Below, in pieces: positions 55,793-64,000 of a stretch of 64,000 nucleotides of DNA; within the stretch, counting starts at the first letter, position 1, and every line of letters starts with the position of its first letter. Both the position numbers and the translations under genes were made by a program. The stretch is from positions 1-64,000 of the forward strand of contig CAMDPX010000002.1 of the NCBI GenBank assembly GCA_945905295.1, given 5' to 3'. The DNA is from Planctomyces sp. SH-PL62 (GTDB lineage: Bacteria > Planctomycetota > Planctomycetia > Planctomycetales > Planctomycetaceae). The notes beneath the pieces were generated by a model, which was not told the origin of the DNA, made no database searches, and was given only the letters and a program-made list of their open reading frames with translations.

Positions 55793-55818
55793 AACGTTCA
55801 AGTCACGGAGTGACTCGT

Positions 55819-57147
55819 CTACTTTCGCTCCGCTTCGCGAAGCACCGGAATCGTGCAGTCGATGACCAGCCACGACAGAGCACAAAGCGCATAGACCACT
55901 CCAACGATCACAAACACCGGACGCCAACCGTGATGTTCGGCGACGTAACCGAAGACTCGCGGGGCCGCGATGAACGCGATGCCGGCGATCGTATTGCTGA
56001 ATGCAAACACGGATGCGGTAGCGCGGCCGCCGATGTCCGACACCACGCCCCAACTGGATGTCAGGCTCCAGTCGCCGAACAGCTTGATGAAAAATAAAAA
56101 CGTGCAGAACACATACGGCCGGTCATAGAACATCAGCGCGGCGAACATCAGTGCCGCCGCCATCCCCTTGCCAAGAAAGCCCACTCCGGAACGTGCCCAG
56201 CGGCGATTCCCCGTGCGGGTGATCCACAAATCATTCAGATGTCCGCCAACAATCCCGGCCAGCGCGCCGCCCAGCAGCGGCAGGGCCGAGTACAAGCCCA
56301 TCTTCTTGAACTCCAAGTGATGCACTTCCGAGAGAAATAACGGAATCCAGCTCAAATAAATGTTGTCTGCAAACGTGCTGAGCACGTTTTGCAGGCTCAG
56401 CCAAATCAGATTGAGCAGCGATCGCGGCGTCATCGACCGGAACATGGTCGCAACGCTCATGCGCTGTGGCGTGGCGACTGGCGATCCGGTGACCGGTGAA
56501 GTCTCCCCTTCGATCAGACGGACCTCGGCGTCGTTGACGCGCGGATGCTCGCGCGGTGAGTTCCGAAATATCGTCGCGAACAACAGCAAGTGGATGACGC
56601 CGACCGCCACGAGAATCCAGATCGCGGTGCGCCAATCGAACTTCAGCATGTCTACCAGCAGGACCGCGAACACCAGCCCGGAACTCAATGCTCCCAGCCG
56701 GCCGGCGAGGATGCCGACCGCACCTTGCATCGTCGTTCGCACCGCCGGTGGAAACCATGTCCGCGAGACACGGTTGAGGCACGCATACACCGCCGACTGG
56801 CCAGTCCCCAAAGTCACTTGGCCGAACCACAGGACTTTGGCCGAAGGTGCCCAAGCCATCAGCGCCAGTCCGCTGCACCAAACGGCGATCAACCCCGTGA
56901 GCACCAGATGCACGCCCACCGCATCGGCGGCGATCGCCAGCGGGAATTGAAACAGCGTGTAGCACGCCGCGAAGTCGCTATCAATCCGTCCCAGATCGGT
57001 CTTACTCAACCCCCATTCCTTCGGCAGCACCGGTTTGATGAACCCGAAGACGTAGCGATGCAGATACAGCAACGCCGAAGTCGCAAACGCCAAAGAGAAC
57101 ACGCTCCAGCGAACATTCGTCGGCACAGGCTGTTGAGCAACGGTCAC
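55819..57147 (-). CDS. MFS transporter
   Basis: 12-TM-like; HRYVFGFIKPVLPKEWGLSKTDLGRIDSDFAACYTLFQFPLAIAADAVG; GTG start at 57147 proposed because the ORF N-terminus up to 57222 lies in a palindromic element. Confidence 0.85.
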   Translation of the reverse strand: MTVAQQPVPTNVRWSVFSLAFATSALLYLHRYVFGFIKPVLPKEWGLSKTDLGRIDSDFAACYTLFQFPLAIAADAVGVHLVLTGLIAVWCSGLALMAWAPSAKVLWFGQVTLGTGQSAVYACLNRVSRTWFPPAVRTTMQGAVGILAGRLGALSSGLVFAVLLVDMLKFDWRTAIWILVAVGVIHLLLFATIFRNSPREHPRVNDAEVRLIEGETSPVTGSPVATPQRMSVATMFRSMTPRSLLNLIWLSLQNVLSTFADNIYLSWIPLFLSEVHHLEFKKMGLYSALPLLGGALAGIVGGHLNDLWITRTGNRRWARSGVGFLGKGMAAALMFAALMFYDRPYVFCTFLFFIKLFGDWSLTSSWGVVSDIGGRATASVFAFSNTIAGIAFIAAPRVFGYVAEHHGWRPVFVIVGVVYALCALSWLVIDCTIPVLREAERK

Positions 57148-57182
57148 GGGGCGATCTCCATTGCCAATGTTGGAAGACAAAG

Positions 57183-57248
57183 GCCCGACGAATCGAAGGA
57201 GACGACGAATGAGGACCGGCATTCGTCGTCTCCTTCGATTCGTCGGGC
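57183..57248. repeat. Palindromic element, GCCCGACGAATCGAAGGAGACGACGAATG family
   Basis: Perfect 29-bp arms 57183-57211 / 57220-57248. Confidence 0.95.
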
Positions 57249-57258
57249 TCCCCTCAAC

Positions 57259-58098
57259 CTACTGATTGATCTTCGGCTTCATTTGCTCAGCCAACGTTTT
57301 TCGGAACGCCTTCTGTTTTAGTTCGACATAGCCACGATAGCCGTCGGGATCGATGAACGGATTCTTCTCAGCGTCTTTCAAACGCTCGTGCTTGGCGATC
57401 ATGCCGTAGTACTCGCCGTGCGCTCCCAGAAAGATGTCACAGCGCAGCGATTTCAGAACCTCAAACGTCTTGGCGAAGTCGGCAGTGATCTCCGGATAGT
57501 CATTGTTGTCGACCAGTTGGTATCCCGGATTGACGTTGGGGCTGCCGATGACGACGACGTTGTAATTCTTGTCCCCCTCGGTGACGCGCCAGGCCCAGGT
57601 CGTGCAGCCGCGCGTATGGCCGGGCGTTAGCCGAGCCACCAGTGTCGTGCCGCCGAGTGTCACTTCCTCACGATCCTTGAGAACGCGATCCACTTCGCAC
57701 TCCTTCCAGCGGCTGTCCTCATAGAGGTACTGCCCCTTGCCTCCCGATGCGATCACACCATCGTCGCCGCGCATGACGTAGACTTTCGCCCCCGTCAGTT
57801 CTTTCAGCAGTGCGTGTCCGGCGACATGATCGGAATGAGCGTGACTCGCCAGAATGATCTTCATATCGCGCATCTTGAAGCCGAGCGACTCGACCGACGC
57901 ACGGATCAGCGGCACGGTTTCCTCGAAGCCGCTGTTGATCAGGATGTGCCCGTCAGGCGTCGTGATCAGATAAGTCGCCAACGCCTTCGAGCCAACGTAA
58001 TAGACATTGCCAACGACACGATGCCCCGGAAACGCATCGTCCGCGTGGGCCGAACGACAGAACAGCACCGCAATCGCGACGAGGATGAAAGTCCGCAT
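57259..58098 (-). CDS. Metallo-beta-lactamase-fold hydrolase, subclass B3-like
   Basis: LASHAHSDHVAGHALLKELTGAKVYV (HxHxDH), LTPGHTRGCTTWAW, FLGAHGEYYGM; signal MRTFILVAIAVLFCRSAHA. Confidence 0.88.
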   Translation of the reverse strand: MRTFILVAIAVLFCRSAHADDAFPGHRVVGNVYYVGSKALATYLITTPDGHILINSGFEETVPLIRASVESLGFKMRDMKIILASHAHSDHVAGHALLKELTGAKVYVMRGDDGVIASGGKGQYLYEDSRWKECEVDRVLKDREEVTLGGTTLVARLTPGHTRGCTTWAWRVTEGDKNYNVVVIGSPNVNPGYQLVDNNDYPEITADFAKTFEVLKSLRCDIFLGAHGEYYGMIAKHERLKDAEKNPFIDPDGYRGYVELKQKAFRKTLAEQMKPKINQ

Positions 58099-58178
58099 GA
58101 GTACGCCTCCCGGGATTCGAGTTTCGATCACAAACTTCGCGCGATCAGTGTATTGGGCCGGCACGGCGAATTCCCATG

Positions 58179-58262
58179 CGCACACGGATGCGAGCGGCGC
58201 ACACGGATGGAAGCGGCCTCATTACTGTCTTCATCCGTGTGCGCCTCTCGCATCCGTGTGCG
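58179..58262. repeat. Palindromic element, CGCACACGGATGCGAG family (copy 2)
   Basis: CGCACACGGATGCGAGCGGCGCACACGGAT / ATCCGTGTGCGCCTCTCGCATCCGTGTGCG. Confidence 0.93.
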
Positions 58263-58346
58263 AAGCCATCTTCTATTTCGAGACCAAAGACAACCCCGCG
58301 TTAGTCATTGCCAACTCACCAGCAACCGTTTGAAATCCCCGCCATC

Positions 58347-61300
58347 ATGAAACAGCACTCCTTCTCAACCGTCGCGGCATTGCTCTTCGCAACGTCGCTC
58401 ATCGCCCCCGCGATCACCAAGGCTCAAGCCCCCGACCCCAAAGGGATCGAGTTCTTCGAGCAAAAGATCCGCCCGGTATTGGCACAGCATTGCTACTCGT
58501 GCCATTCGGACGAGGCTCGCGCCGCCAAAAAGCTGAAGGCGAAACTGTACCTCGATTCGGCCGAAGGACTGCTGGACGGTGGCGAGAGTGGCTCGGTCAT
58601 CGTCAAAGGCAAAGGGGCCGACAGTCTGCTGGTCAAAGCGCTGAAGTACGACGGATTGGAGATGCCGCCAACCGGAAAGCTGTCGGACGAAATCATCGCC
58701 GACTTCACGAAGTGGATCGACATGGGAGCTCCCGATCCGCGTGAAGGTCGCAAGCCGGGAGCGGCCAAGCGAGTGATCAACCTCGAAGAAGGCCGCCAGT
58801 TCTGGTCGTTCCAGCCATTGAAAAGCATCACCCCACCGGACGTGAAGAACGCCGACTGGAACCGAACGGCCATCGACCGATTCGTCGCGGCGAAGCACGA
58901 AGAGAAAGCTCTGCGTCCCAATGGACCCGTCAGCAAAGAAAAACTGATCCGTCGCGCGTATTTCGATCTCATTGGTCTGCCACCCACTCCGGAACAGATC
59001 GCGGCGTTCGTGCAGGACGCCTCGCCAAATGCCTTCGAGAAAGTCGTCGACGAACTGCTGCAATCCGAACGCTACGGCGAGCGTTGGGGCCGGCATTGGC
59101 TGGACGTCGCGCGGTTTGCCGAGAGCGGCGGTTATGAGTTCGACGGTTTCCGCCCCGGCGCGTATCACTACCGCGACTGGGTCATCCGCGCGATCAATGG
59201 CGACATGCCCTTCACCGAGTTCGTGCGGATGCAGATCGCCGGCGACAAGCTCTTGCCGGATGACTATCGCGGAGCGGCCGCCACCGGTTTCCTGGTCGCC
59301 GGACCGTATCCCGGCCAGATCACCGCGAAGACCGTCGAGCGGATTCGCTACGACCAGCTCGACGACATGATCATGACGATCGGCGGTTCGATGCTCGGCC
59401 TGACGCTCGGCTGCGTCCGTTGCCACGAGCACAAGTACGATCCGATTCCGGCGCAGGATTATTACGGCGTCGCATCCTCGCTGGCGCGAACGGCGCACGG
59501 TTCAAAAACGTATGACCCCGATCCGGCGGCGACTCAACGAGCGGTCGAAAAGCACCGCGCGGATGGCGAGCCGCTCAATGCGGCTCTCAAGAAGTTCGCA
59601 TCAGAAGAACTGCCGAAACGATTTGCCGAATGGCAGAAGACGGAACTCGCCAAGCAACCGGAGACACCGCGCTGGCAAGTGCTCGAACCGGTGACGGTCG
59701 AAGCCGAACGATCCTGGTTGAAGATGCTCCCCAACGGGATCGTGGCCCACGACGGAACGTTCGCGATCGAATCCAACGCTCGCCGCCGTCCCCGCGCCGC
59801 GCGTGCGGCCGAGGAATACACCGTTACGACGCACACGTTTCAGAAGAACCTCACGTCGTTGCGGTTCGATGCCTTCACCGAGAAGTCGCTTCCGAAGCGC
59901 GGCCCCGGAGTCAGCGGCGACGGCAGCTTTGAATTGCTGGAGATAAAGGTCACAGCCCGCCCACTCGATCGCGCGAACCTTTCGGCGAGCCAGAGGGCGT
60001 TAGCCCCTGGACAGAGCGATCAAGCGGAATCGTCCGGGGGCTTACGCCCTCCGGCTCGCCAAGATTCTGACAAGCCGATTGAACTGAAACTCAAACCGGT
60101 CTTTGCCGCATTCGAAGATAAGGACCAGCCGCTGGCCAACGTCTTCGATGGCAAACCCGCAACCGCCTGGGTCGTGCGAGCCAATGCCGGCAAAGACAAC
60201 GCGGCGATCTTCGAGATTGAAGGAGGACTTCCGGGCTTTGCGAGCGGCACCGAACTGACTTTCGAGTTGAACTTTCGCGATCTCGGAATCGGCCGCGTCC
60301 GGTTCGCGATGAGCACGGAAGCGAACCCAGCCACCTGGGCGGGCGACGTCGCTCCGCAGCATCTCGCGGAGATCCGTGCGACGTTGGCCGCCAACAACAA
60401 TCTGATTCCTGAAGCCGCTCGCGAGCCGCTCGCCCGCTGGTTCAGCCCCTTCGATCTTGAGACCGCGAAGGTCTTCAATACGGTGCGCGATCACGTGAAC
60501 CGCGAACCGCGACCGTCGCTGACGGAGGTCTACACCACGATTCCTGGTGGGCAGGATGTCTTCCTGCTGCGGCGCGGTGAGGTCGACAACAAGCAGGGCA
60601 AGGCCGAACCGAGCTTTCTCCAAGTCGTCGCGACCGCCGCCGACAAAGAAGCTCGCTGGTTACCGAAGCCAGCGGCTGGCCAACCAGCAATCGACCCGCG
60701 CATCGGATTGGCGAATTGGATGACCGATGCCGAATTTGGAGCGGGTGCGCTGCTGGCTCGCGTAATGGCCAATCGGCTGTGGCAGCATCATTTCGGCGAG
60801 GGGATCGTCGGCACCTCGAACGACTTCGGAGCACAGGGCGAGCGGCCCACGCATCCGGAACTTCTCGAATGGCTCGCCGCCGAATTCGTCAAAGGAGGCT
60901 GGAAGCTCAAGCCGTTGCACAAAGCGATGATGCTCACGGCGGTCTATCAGCAATCCAACGACGTCTCGCCGGACAACCTGAAGATCGACTCGCAGAACCG
61001 ATACCTGTGGTATCACAAGCCTCGTCGCCTGGAAGCCGAAATCATTCGCGATGCGCTGCTGGCCGTCGGTGGCTCGCTCGACACGACGATGTACGGCCCC
61101 AGTCTGCTCGACAACACGCCGCGACGCAGCGTCTACCTGCGCGTGAAACGCAGCGAACTGATTCCGTTCATGACGATGTTCGACGCCCCCGAACCAACGC
61201 AAAGCATCGGCGAACGGATCAGCACGACGCTGCCGACGCAGGCATTGACGATGATGAACTCACCGTTCGTCCGCCAGCAGGCCGAGAAACTGGTCGCCCG

Positions 61301-61502
61301 CATTCGCCCCACTGCCGACGTCCCCCTCGAAACCGCCGTTGATCGAGCCTACCAATTTGCGTTCGCACGGTTGCCCTCGAAAGAAGAACGCGACCGGATG
61401 CTCGCCTTCATCACTCAACAGACCGATGCCAACCCCAACATCACCCTGACCGAATTCTGCCAAGTCTTATTCTGTCTCAACGAGTTCGTTTACGTGGACT
61501 AG
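58347..61502 (+). CDS. PSCyt1/DUF1549/DUF1553 domain-containing protein (planctomycete cytochrome C type)
   Basis: IRPVLAQHCYSCHSDEARAAKKLKAKLYLDSAEGLLDGGESG; LIRRAYFDLIGLPPTPEQIAAFV; RYGERWGRHWLDVARFAESGGYEFD; ARVMANRLWQHHFGEGIVGTSNDFGAQGERPTHPELLEWLA. Confidence 0.96.
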   Translation: MKQHSFSTVAALLFATSLIAPAITKAQAPDPKGIEFFEQKIRPVLAQHCYSCHSDEARAAKKLKAKLYLDSAEGLLDGGESGSVIVKGKGADSLLVKALKYDGLEMPPTGKLSDEIIADFTKWIDMGAPDPREGRKPGAAKRVINLEEGRQFWSFQPLKSITPPDVKNADWNRTAIDRFVAAKHEEKALRPNGPVSKEKLIRRAYFDLIGLPPTPEQIAAFVQDASPNAFEKVVDELLQSERYGERWGRHWLDVARFAESGGYEFDGFRPGAYHYRDWVIRAINGDMPFTEFVRMQIAGDKLLPDDYRGAAATGFLVAGPYPGQITAKTVERIRYDQLDDMIMTIGGSMLGLTLGCVRCHEHKYDPIPAQDYYGVASSLARTAHGSKTYDPDPAATQRAVEKHRADGEPLNAALKKFASEELPKRFAEWQKTELAKQPETPRWQVLEPVTVEAERSWLKMLPNGIVAHDGTFAIESNARRRPRAARAAEEYTVTTHTFQKNLTSLRFDAFTEKSLPKRGPGVSGDGSFELLEIKVTARPLDRANLSASQRALAPGQSDQAESSGGLRPPARQDSDKPIELKLKPVFAAFEDKDQPLANVFDGKPATAWVVRANAGKDNAAIFEIEGGLPGFASGTELTFELNFRDLGIGRVRFAMSTEANPATWAGDVAPQHLAEIRATLAANNNLIPEAAREPLARWFSPFDLETAKVFNTVRDHVNREPRPSLTEVYTTIPGGQDVFLLRRGEVDNKQGKAEPSFLQVVATAADKEARWLPKPAAGQPAIDPRIGLANWMTDAEFGAGALLARVMANRLWQHHFGEGIVGTSNDFGAQGERPTHPELLEWLAAEFVKGGWKLKPLHKAMMLTAVYQQSNDVSPDNLKIDSQNRYLWYHKPRRLEAEIIRDALLAVGGSLDTTMYGPSLLDNTPRRSVYLRVKRSELIPFMTMFDAPEPTQSIGERISTTLPTQALTMMNSPFVRQQAEKLVARIRPTADVPLETAVDRAYQFAFARLPSKEERDRMLAFITQQTDANPNITLTEFCQVLFCLNEFVYVD
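59984..60060. repeat. Palindromic element (GGCGAGCC.GAGGGCGT.AGCCCC), inside DUF1549/DUF1553 CDS
   Basis: GGCGAGCCAGAGGGCGTTAGCCCCTGG / CCGGGGGCTTACGCCCTCCGGCTCGCC inverted arms, few mismatches. Confidence 0.9.
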
Positions 61503-61558
61503 AAGAAGGATGGCAAAATCATGGTTCACAAGATCATGTCTTTATGATTCTGTGATCC

Positions 61559-62992
61559 ATGAATTTGCCAAAAACAAACATGATTCAACTCCCCTCACGC
61601 CGCCGCTTCCTCCAAGACAGCGGCCTCGGATTCGGTTCCCTGGCACTCGCGTCTCTTCTCAACCAAGAGACAAACGCGAATCCACTGGCTCAGAAGCAAC
61701 CGCAGTTCGCGGCGAAGGCCAAGTCCGTCATTTGGCTCTTCATGACCGGTGGTCCTTCGCAAGTCGACACCTGGGATTACAAACCGGAACTGCAAAAGCG
61801 GGACGGCCAAGATCTTGCCGGAGCCGATCCGAAGACCGGCTTCTTCACGACCAGCGGCAAGTGCCTGAAGTCGCCGTTCGAGTGGCGGCAGCACGGCGAG
61901 TCAGCCACCTGGGTTCCGGACATCTTTCCGCACCTGTCGCAACACGTCGATGAGATGACCTTCATCCACTCGATGTATCTGCGGCAGAACAATCACGCTC
62001 CGGCGGCCATCGAATTGATGTGCGGCACCAACCGACCCGGCCTGCCAGCGATGGGAGCCTGGATGACTTACGGACTCGGTGCCGAGAACCAGGATCTCCC
62101 TGCCTACGTCGTGCTGCATGACACTCGGCCGCGCGGCGACGACCAGATCTGGTCGGCTGGTTTCTTGCCGAAGACGTATCAGGCGCTGACGCTCGACGCC
62201 CGCCGCAAAGAGGCGATCGACAACCTCGCCCGCGACGGCAAACACAGCGACGCGCAACAGCGAGCACAACTCGAATTGATTCGCACGTTGAACCAGGAGC
62301 ACGCCGCGACTCGCGCGACGCAAGCCGACCTCGCCGCGCGGATCAACTCCTACGAACTGGCCTATCGCATGCAGATGGCCGCTCCTGAAGCGCTCGACAT
62401 CGCGAAAGAGTCCGAAGCGACTCACAAGCAATACGGCATGGACCAACCCGAATGCGCCACGTTCGCGCGGCAATGTTTGATCGCTCGGCGATTGGTGGAG
62501 CGAGGCGTTCGCTTCGTGCAGATCTTCGCCGGCAAAGGGGTCGGCGGTGACGGCAGCGTCAACGATGTGCCGTGGGATTGCCATTCCGACTTGCAGACGA
62601 ATCACCGCTCGAACGGCCTGCACACCGATCAGCCGGCCGCCGCGTTGCTGGCCGATCTCAAGACGCGCGGCTTGCTGGAAGACACGCTGGTCATCTGGGG
62701 CGGCGAGTTCGGCCGCACGTCAGATTCGCAAGGAGCCAAGGGCCGAGACCACAACCCGAACGGCTTCACCATCTGGATGGCCGGCGGCGGCGTGAAGCGC
62801 GGTCTGCATTACGGAGCGACCGATCCGTTCGGCTACAAAGCGGTCGAGAAGAAGGTCCACGTCAACGATCTCCACGCCACGCTGCTGCACCTGATGGGGC
62901 TCAACCACGAGGAACTGACCTATCGCTTCAACGGCCGAGATTTCCGACTGACCGACGTTGCCGGAAGCGTGATCAACGAGATTCTCGCGTAA
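61559..62992 (+). CDS. DUF1501 domain-containing protein
   Basis: SRRRFLQDSGLGFGSLALASLLNQ Tat-like; VIWLFMTGGPSQVDTWDYKPEL; GGEFGRTSDSQGAKGRDHNPNGFTIWMAGGGVKRG. Confidence 0.96.
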   Translation: MNLPKTNMIQLPSRRRFLQDSGLGFGSLALASLLNQETNANPLAQKQPQFAAKAKSVIWLFMTGGPSQVDTWDYKPELQKRDGQDLAGADPKTGFFTTSGKCLKSPFEWRQHGESATWVPDIFPHLSQHVDEMTFIHSMYLRQNNHAPAAIELMCGTNRPGLPAMGAWMTYGLGAENQDLPAYVVLHDTRPRGDDQIWSAGFLPKTYQALTLDARRKEAIDNLARDGKHSDAQQRAQLELIRTLNQEHAATRATQADLAARINSYELAYRMQMAAPEALDIAKESEATHKQYGMDQPECATFARQCLIARRLVERGVRFVQIFAGKGVGGDGSVNDVPWDCHSDLQTNHRSNGLHTDQPAAALLADLKTRGLLEDTLVIWGGEFGRTSDSQGAKGRDHNPNGFTIWMAGGGVKRGLHYGATDPFGYKAVEKKVHVNDLHATLLHLMGLNHEELTYRFNGRDFRLTDVAGSVINEILA

Positions 62993-63007
62993 TTCGCAAC
63001 GAAGAAA

Positions 63008-63121
63008 CCCCACTGAGCTTGCCTCAGTGGTTCACGGGCTTCTGCACTACGCACGCGAGTGTTCGCCGTGATTCGGACGTAGTGCAAAAGCCCGCAAGCC
63101 ACTGAGGCAAGCTCAGTGGGG
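63008..63121. repeat. Palindromic element, CCCCACYGAGCTT.CCTC.GTGG family (copy 2)
   Basis: CCCCACTGAGCTTGCCTCAGTGG...GGGCTTCTGCACTACG / CGTAGTGCAAAAGCCCG...CCACTGAGGCAAGCTCAGTGGGG. Confidence 0.95.
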
Positions 63122-63141
63122 AGTGCTTGATTGAAGCGCGA

Positions 63142-64000
63142 TCACACTTCGGCCAGCGGCGCGGAGGCATCTCCCAGTTTTTCGGCGTGCAGCCCGGACT
63201 TGTTCATCAGCGAGAGGAACAGCCGACACATCTGCCGATCGGGTTTGCCAGAGTAGTCGAGCACTCGGCCACCCTTGATCTGGCCGCCCGCACCGCCGAG
63301 CACGACCACCGGTAGCTGCGTCGCGTCGTGATGACCGGTCATCATGCTCGAGCAATACATGATCATCGAGTTGTCGAGCAGAGTGCGTTCGCCTTCTTGG
63401 ATCGCGTCCAGCTTGCGGGCGATGTAGCCAAGTTGCTCCAGGAAGAACCGATTGACCTTCAGCCAGTCGGCTCCGTCCGAATGCGACAGCAAGTGGTGGA
63501 TCATGTAATCGACATTGAGGTTCGGGAACCGCAGCGACGAGTGATCGTTGTTGAGCTTCAGCGTGCAGACCCGCGTCGTGTCGGTCTGGAAGCCAAGCAC
63601 CAGGATGTCGCACATCAACTTCATGTGCTCGGCAACGTCCTGCGGAATGCCGTCGGCCGGACGCGGGATGTTCGGCTTGTCGAGCGTTGGCCGCCAACCT
63701 TGCAGCTCGCCGCGCTTGCCGGATTGTTCGATGCGCTGTTCGACGTCGCGCACCGAATCGAGGTACTCGTCCAGCTTACGTTGATCGTTCTTGCTGATGT
63801 CGCGCCGCAGGTCACTCGCATCGGCGAGTACTGCGTCGAGCACGCTCTTGTCGCCGCGTTGCACTTCGTCTTTGAAGAGCCGATCGAAGGCGAGTGCGGG
63901 ATAAACCTCCAGCGGAGTCGGCGTGGTTGGCGAGCTCCACGAGATGTGCGAGCTGTAAAGCATCGAATAGTTTTTGTGGACCGACGGATTCGCCTTTTCG
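63142..64000 (-). CDS. DUF1552 domain-containing protein (N-terminus beyond window)
   Basis: DVEQRIEQSGKRGELQGWRPTLDKPNIPRPADGIPQDVAEHMKLMCDILVLGFQTDTTRVCTLKLNNDHSSLRFPNLNVDYMIHHLLSHSDGA; frame open to window edge (...VHKNYSMLYSSHISWSS). Confidence 0.93.
   Translation of the reverse strand, partial: EKANPSVHKNYSMLYSSHISWSSPTTPTPLEVYPALAFDRLFKDEVQRGDKSVLDAVLADASDLRRDISKNDQRKLDEYLDSVRDVEQRIEQSGKRGELQGWRPTLDKPNIPRPADGIPQDVAEHMKLMCDILVLGFQTDTTRVCTLKLNNDHSSLRFPNLNVDYMIHHLLSHSDGADWLKVNRFFLEQLGYIARKLDAIQEGERTLLDNSMIMYCSSMMTGHHDATQLPVVVLGGAGGQIKGGRVLDYSGKPDRQMCRLFLSLMNKSGLHAEKLGDASAPLAEV

Noticed and set aside
1-64000. Transposase, RAYT, integrase, phage or secretion-system genes that would explain the repeats
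   Set aside because: None recognised among the ORFs; any mobilising enzyme must be encoded elsewhere.
1-64000. tRNA, rRNA or CRISPR array
   Set aside because: No cloverleaf, rRNA-like or spacer-repeat pattern recognised by eye; short tRNAs cannot be fully excluded without a scan.

Overview
This 64 kb window is a GC-rich bacterial chromosome segment. DUF1501, DUF1549/DUF1553, DUF1552, DUF1559, DUF1571, DUF1573 and FHA/STPK proteins point to a planctomycete. Most of the coding content is ordinary: a GntR/ABC efflux operon, a fadB-like/fadA-like beta-oxidation pair, scpB, HU, an orphan formylmethanofuran:H4MPT formyltransferase, a large PAS histidine kinase, deoC, a DUF58 protein, aroC, a YjbQ-type protein, a Rieske oxygenase, STPK, MNT/HEPN and PIN toxin-antitoxin-like loci, a WecA-like/O-antigen ligase pair, pyruvate carboxylase, a JAB/immunity-like pair, MFS, a B3-type metallo-beta-lactamase, and a DUF1549/DUF1501/DUF1552 cluster. 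The most interesting signal is not a gene. The window carries a dense set of palindromic elements (about 20, in at least 6 sequence families) that share one architecture: two inverted arms of about 20-37 nt around a short unconserved spacer, with each arm often a mini-hairpin. Many lie inside or at the edges of coding sequences. At least five are carried in frame inside conserved genes (fadB-like linker, aroC, O-antigen ligase, DUF1549/DUF1553, one hypothetical). Others supply stop codons or N/C-terminal peptide tails. The arrangement resembles Rickettsia palindromic elements but has different sequences. No transposase, RAYT, rRNA, tRNA or CRISPR array was recognised in the window. All calls are by reading only; no database search was possible.
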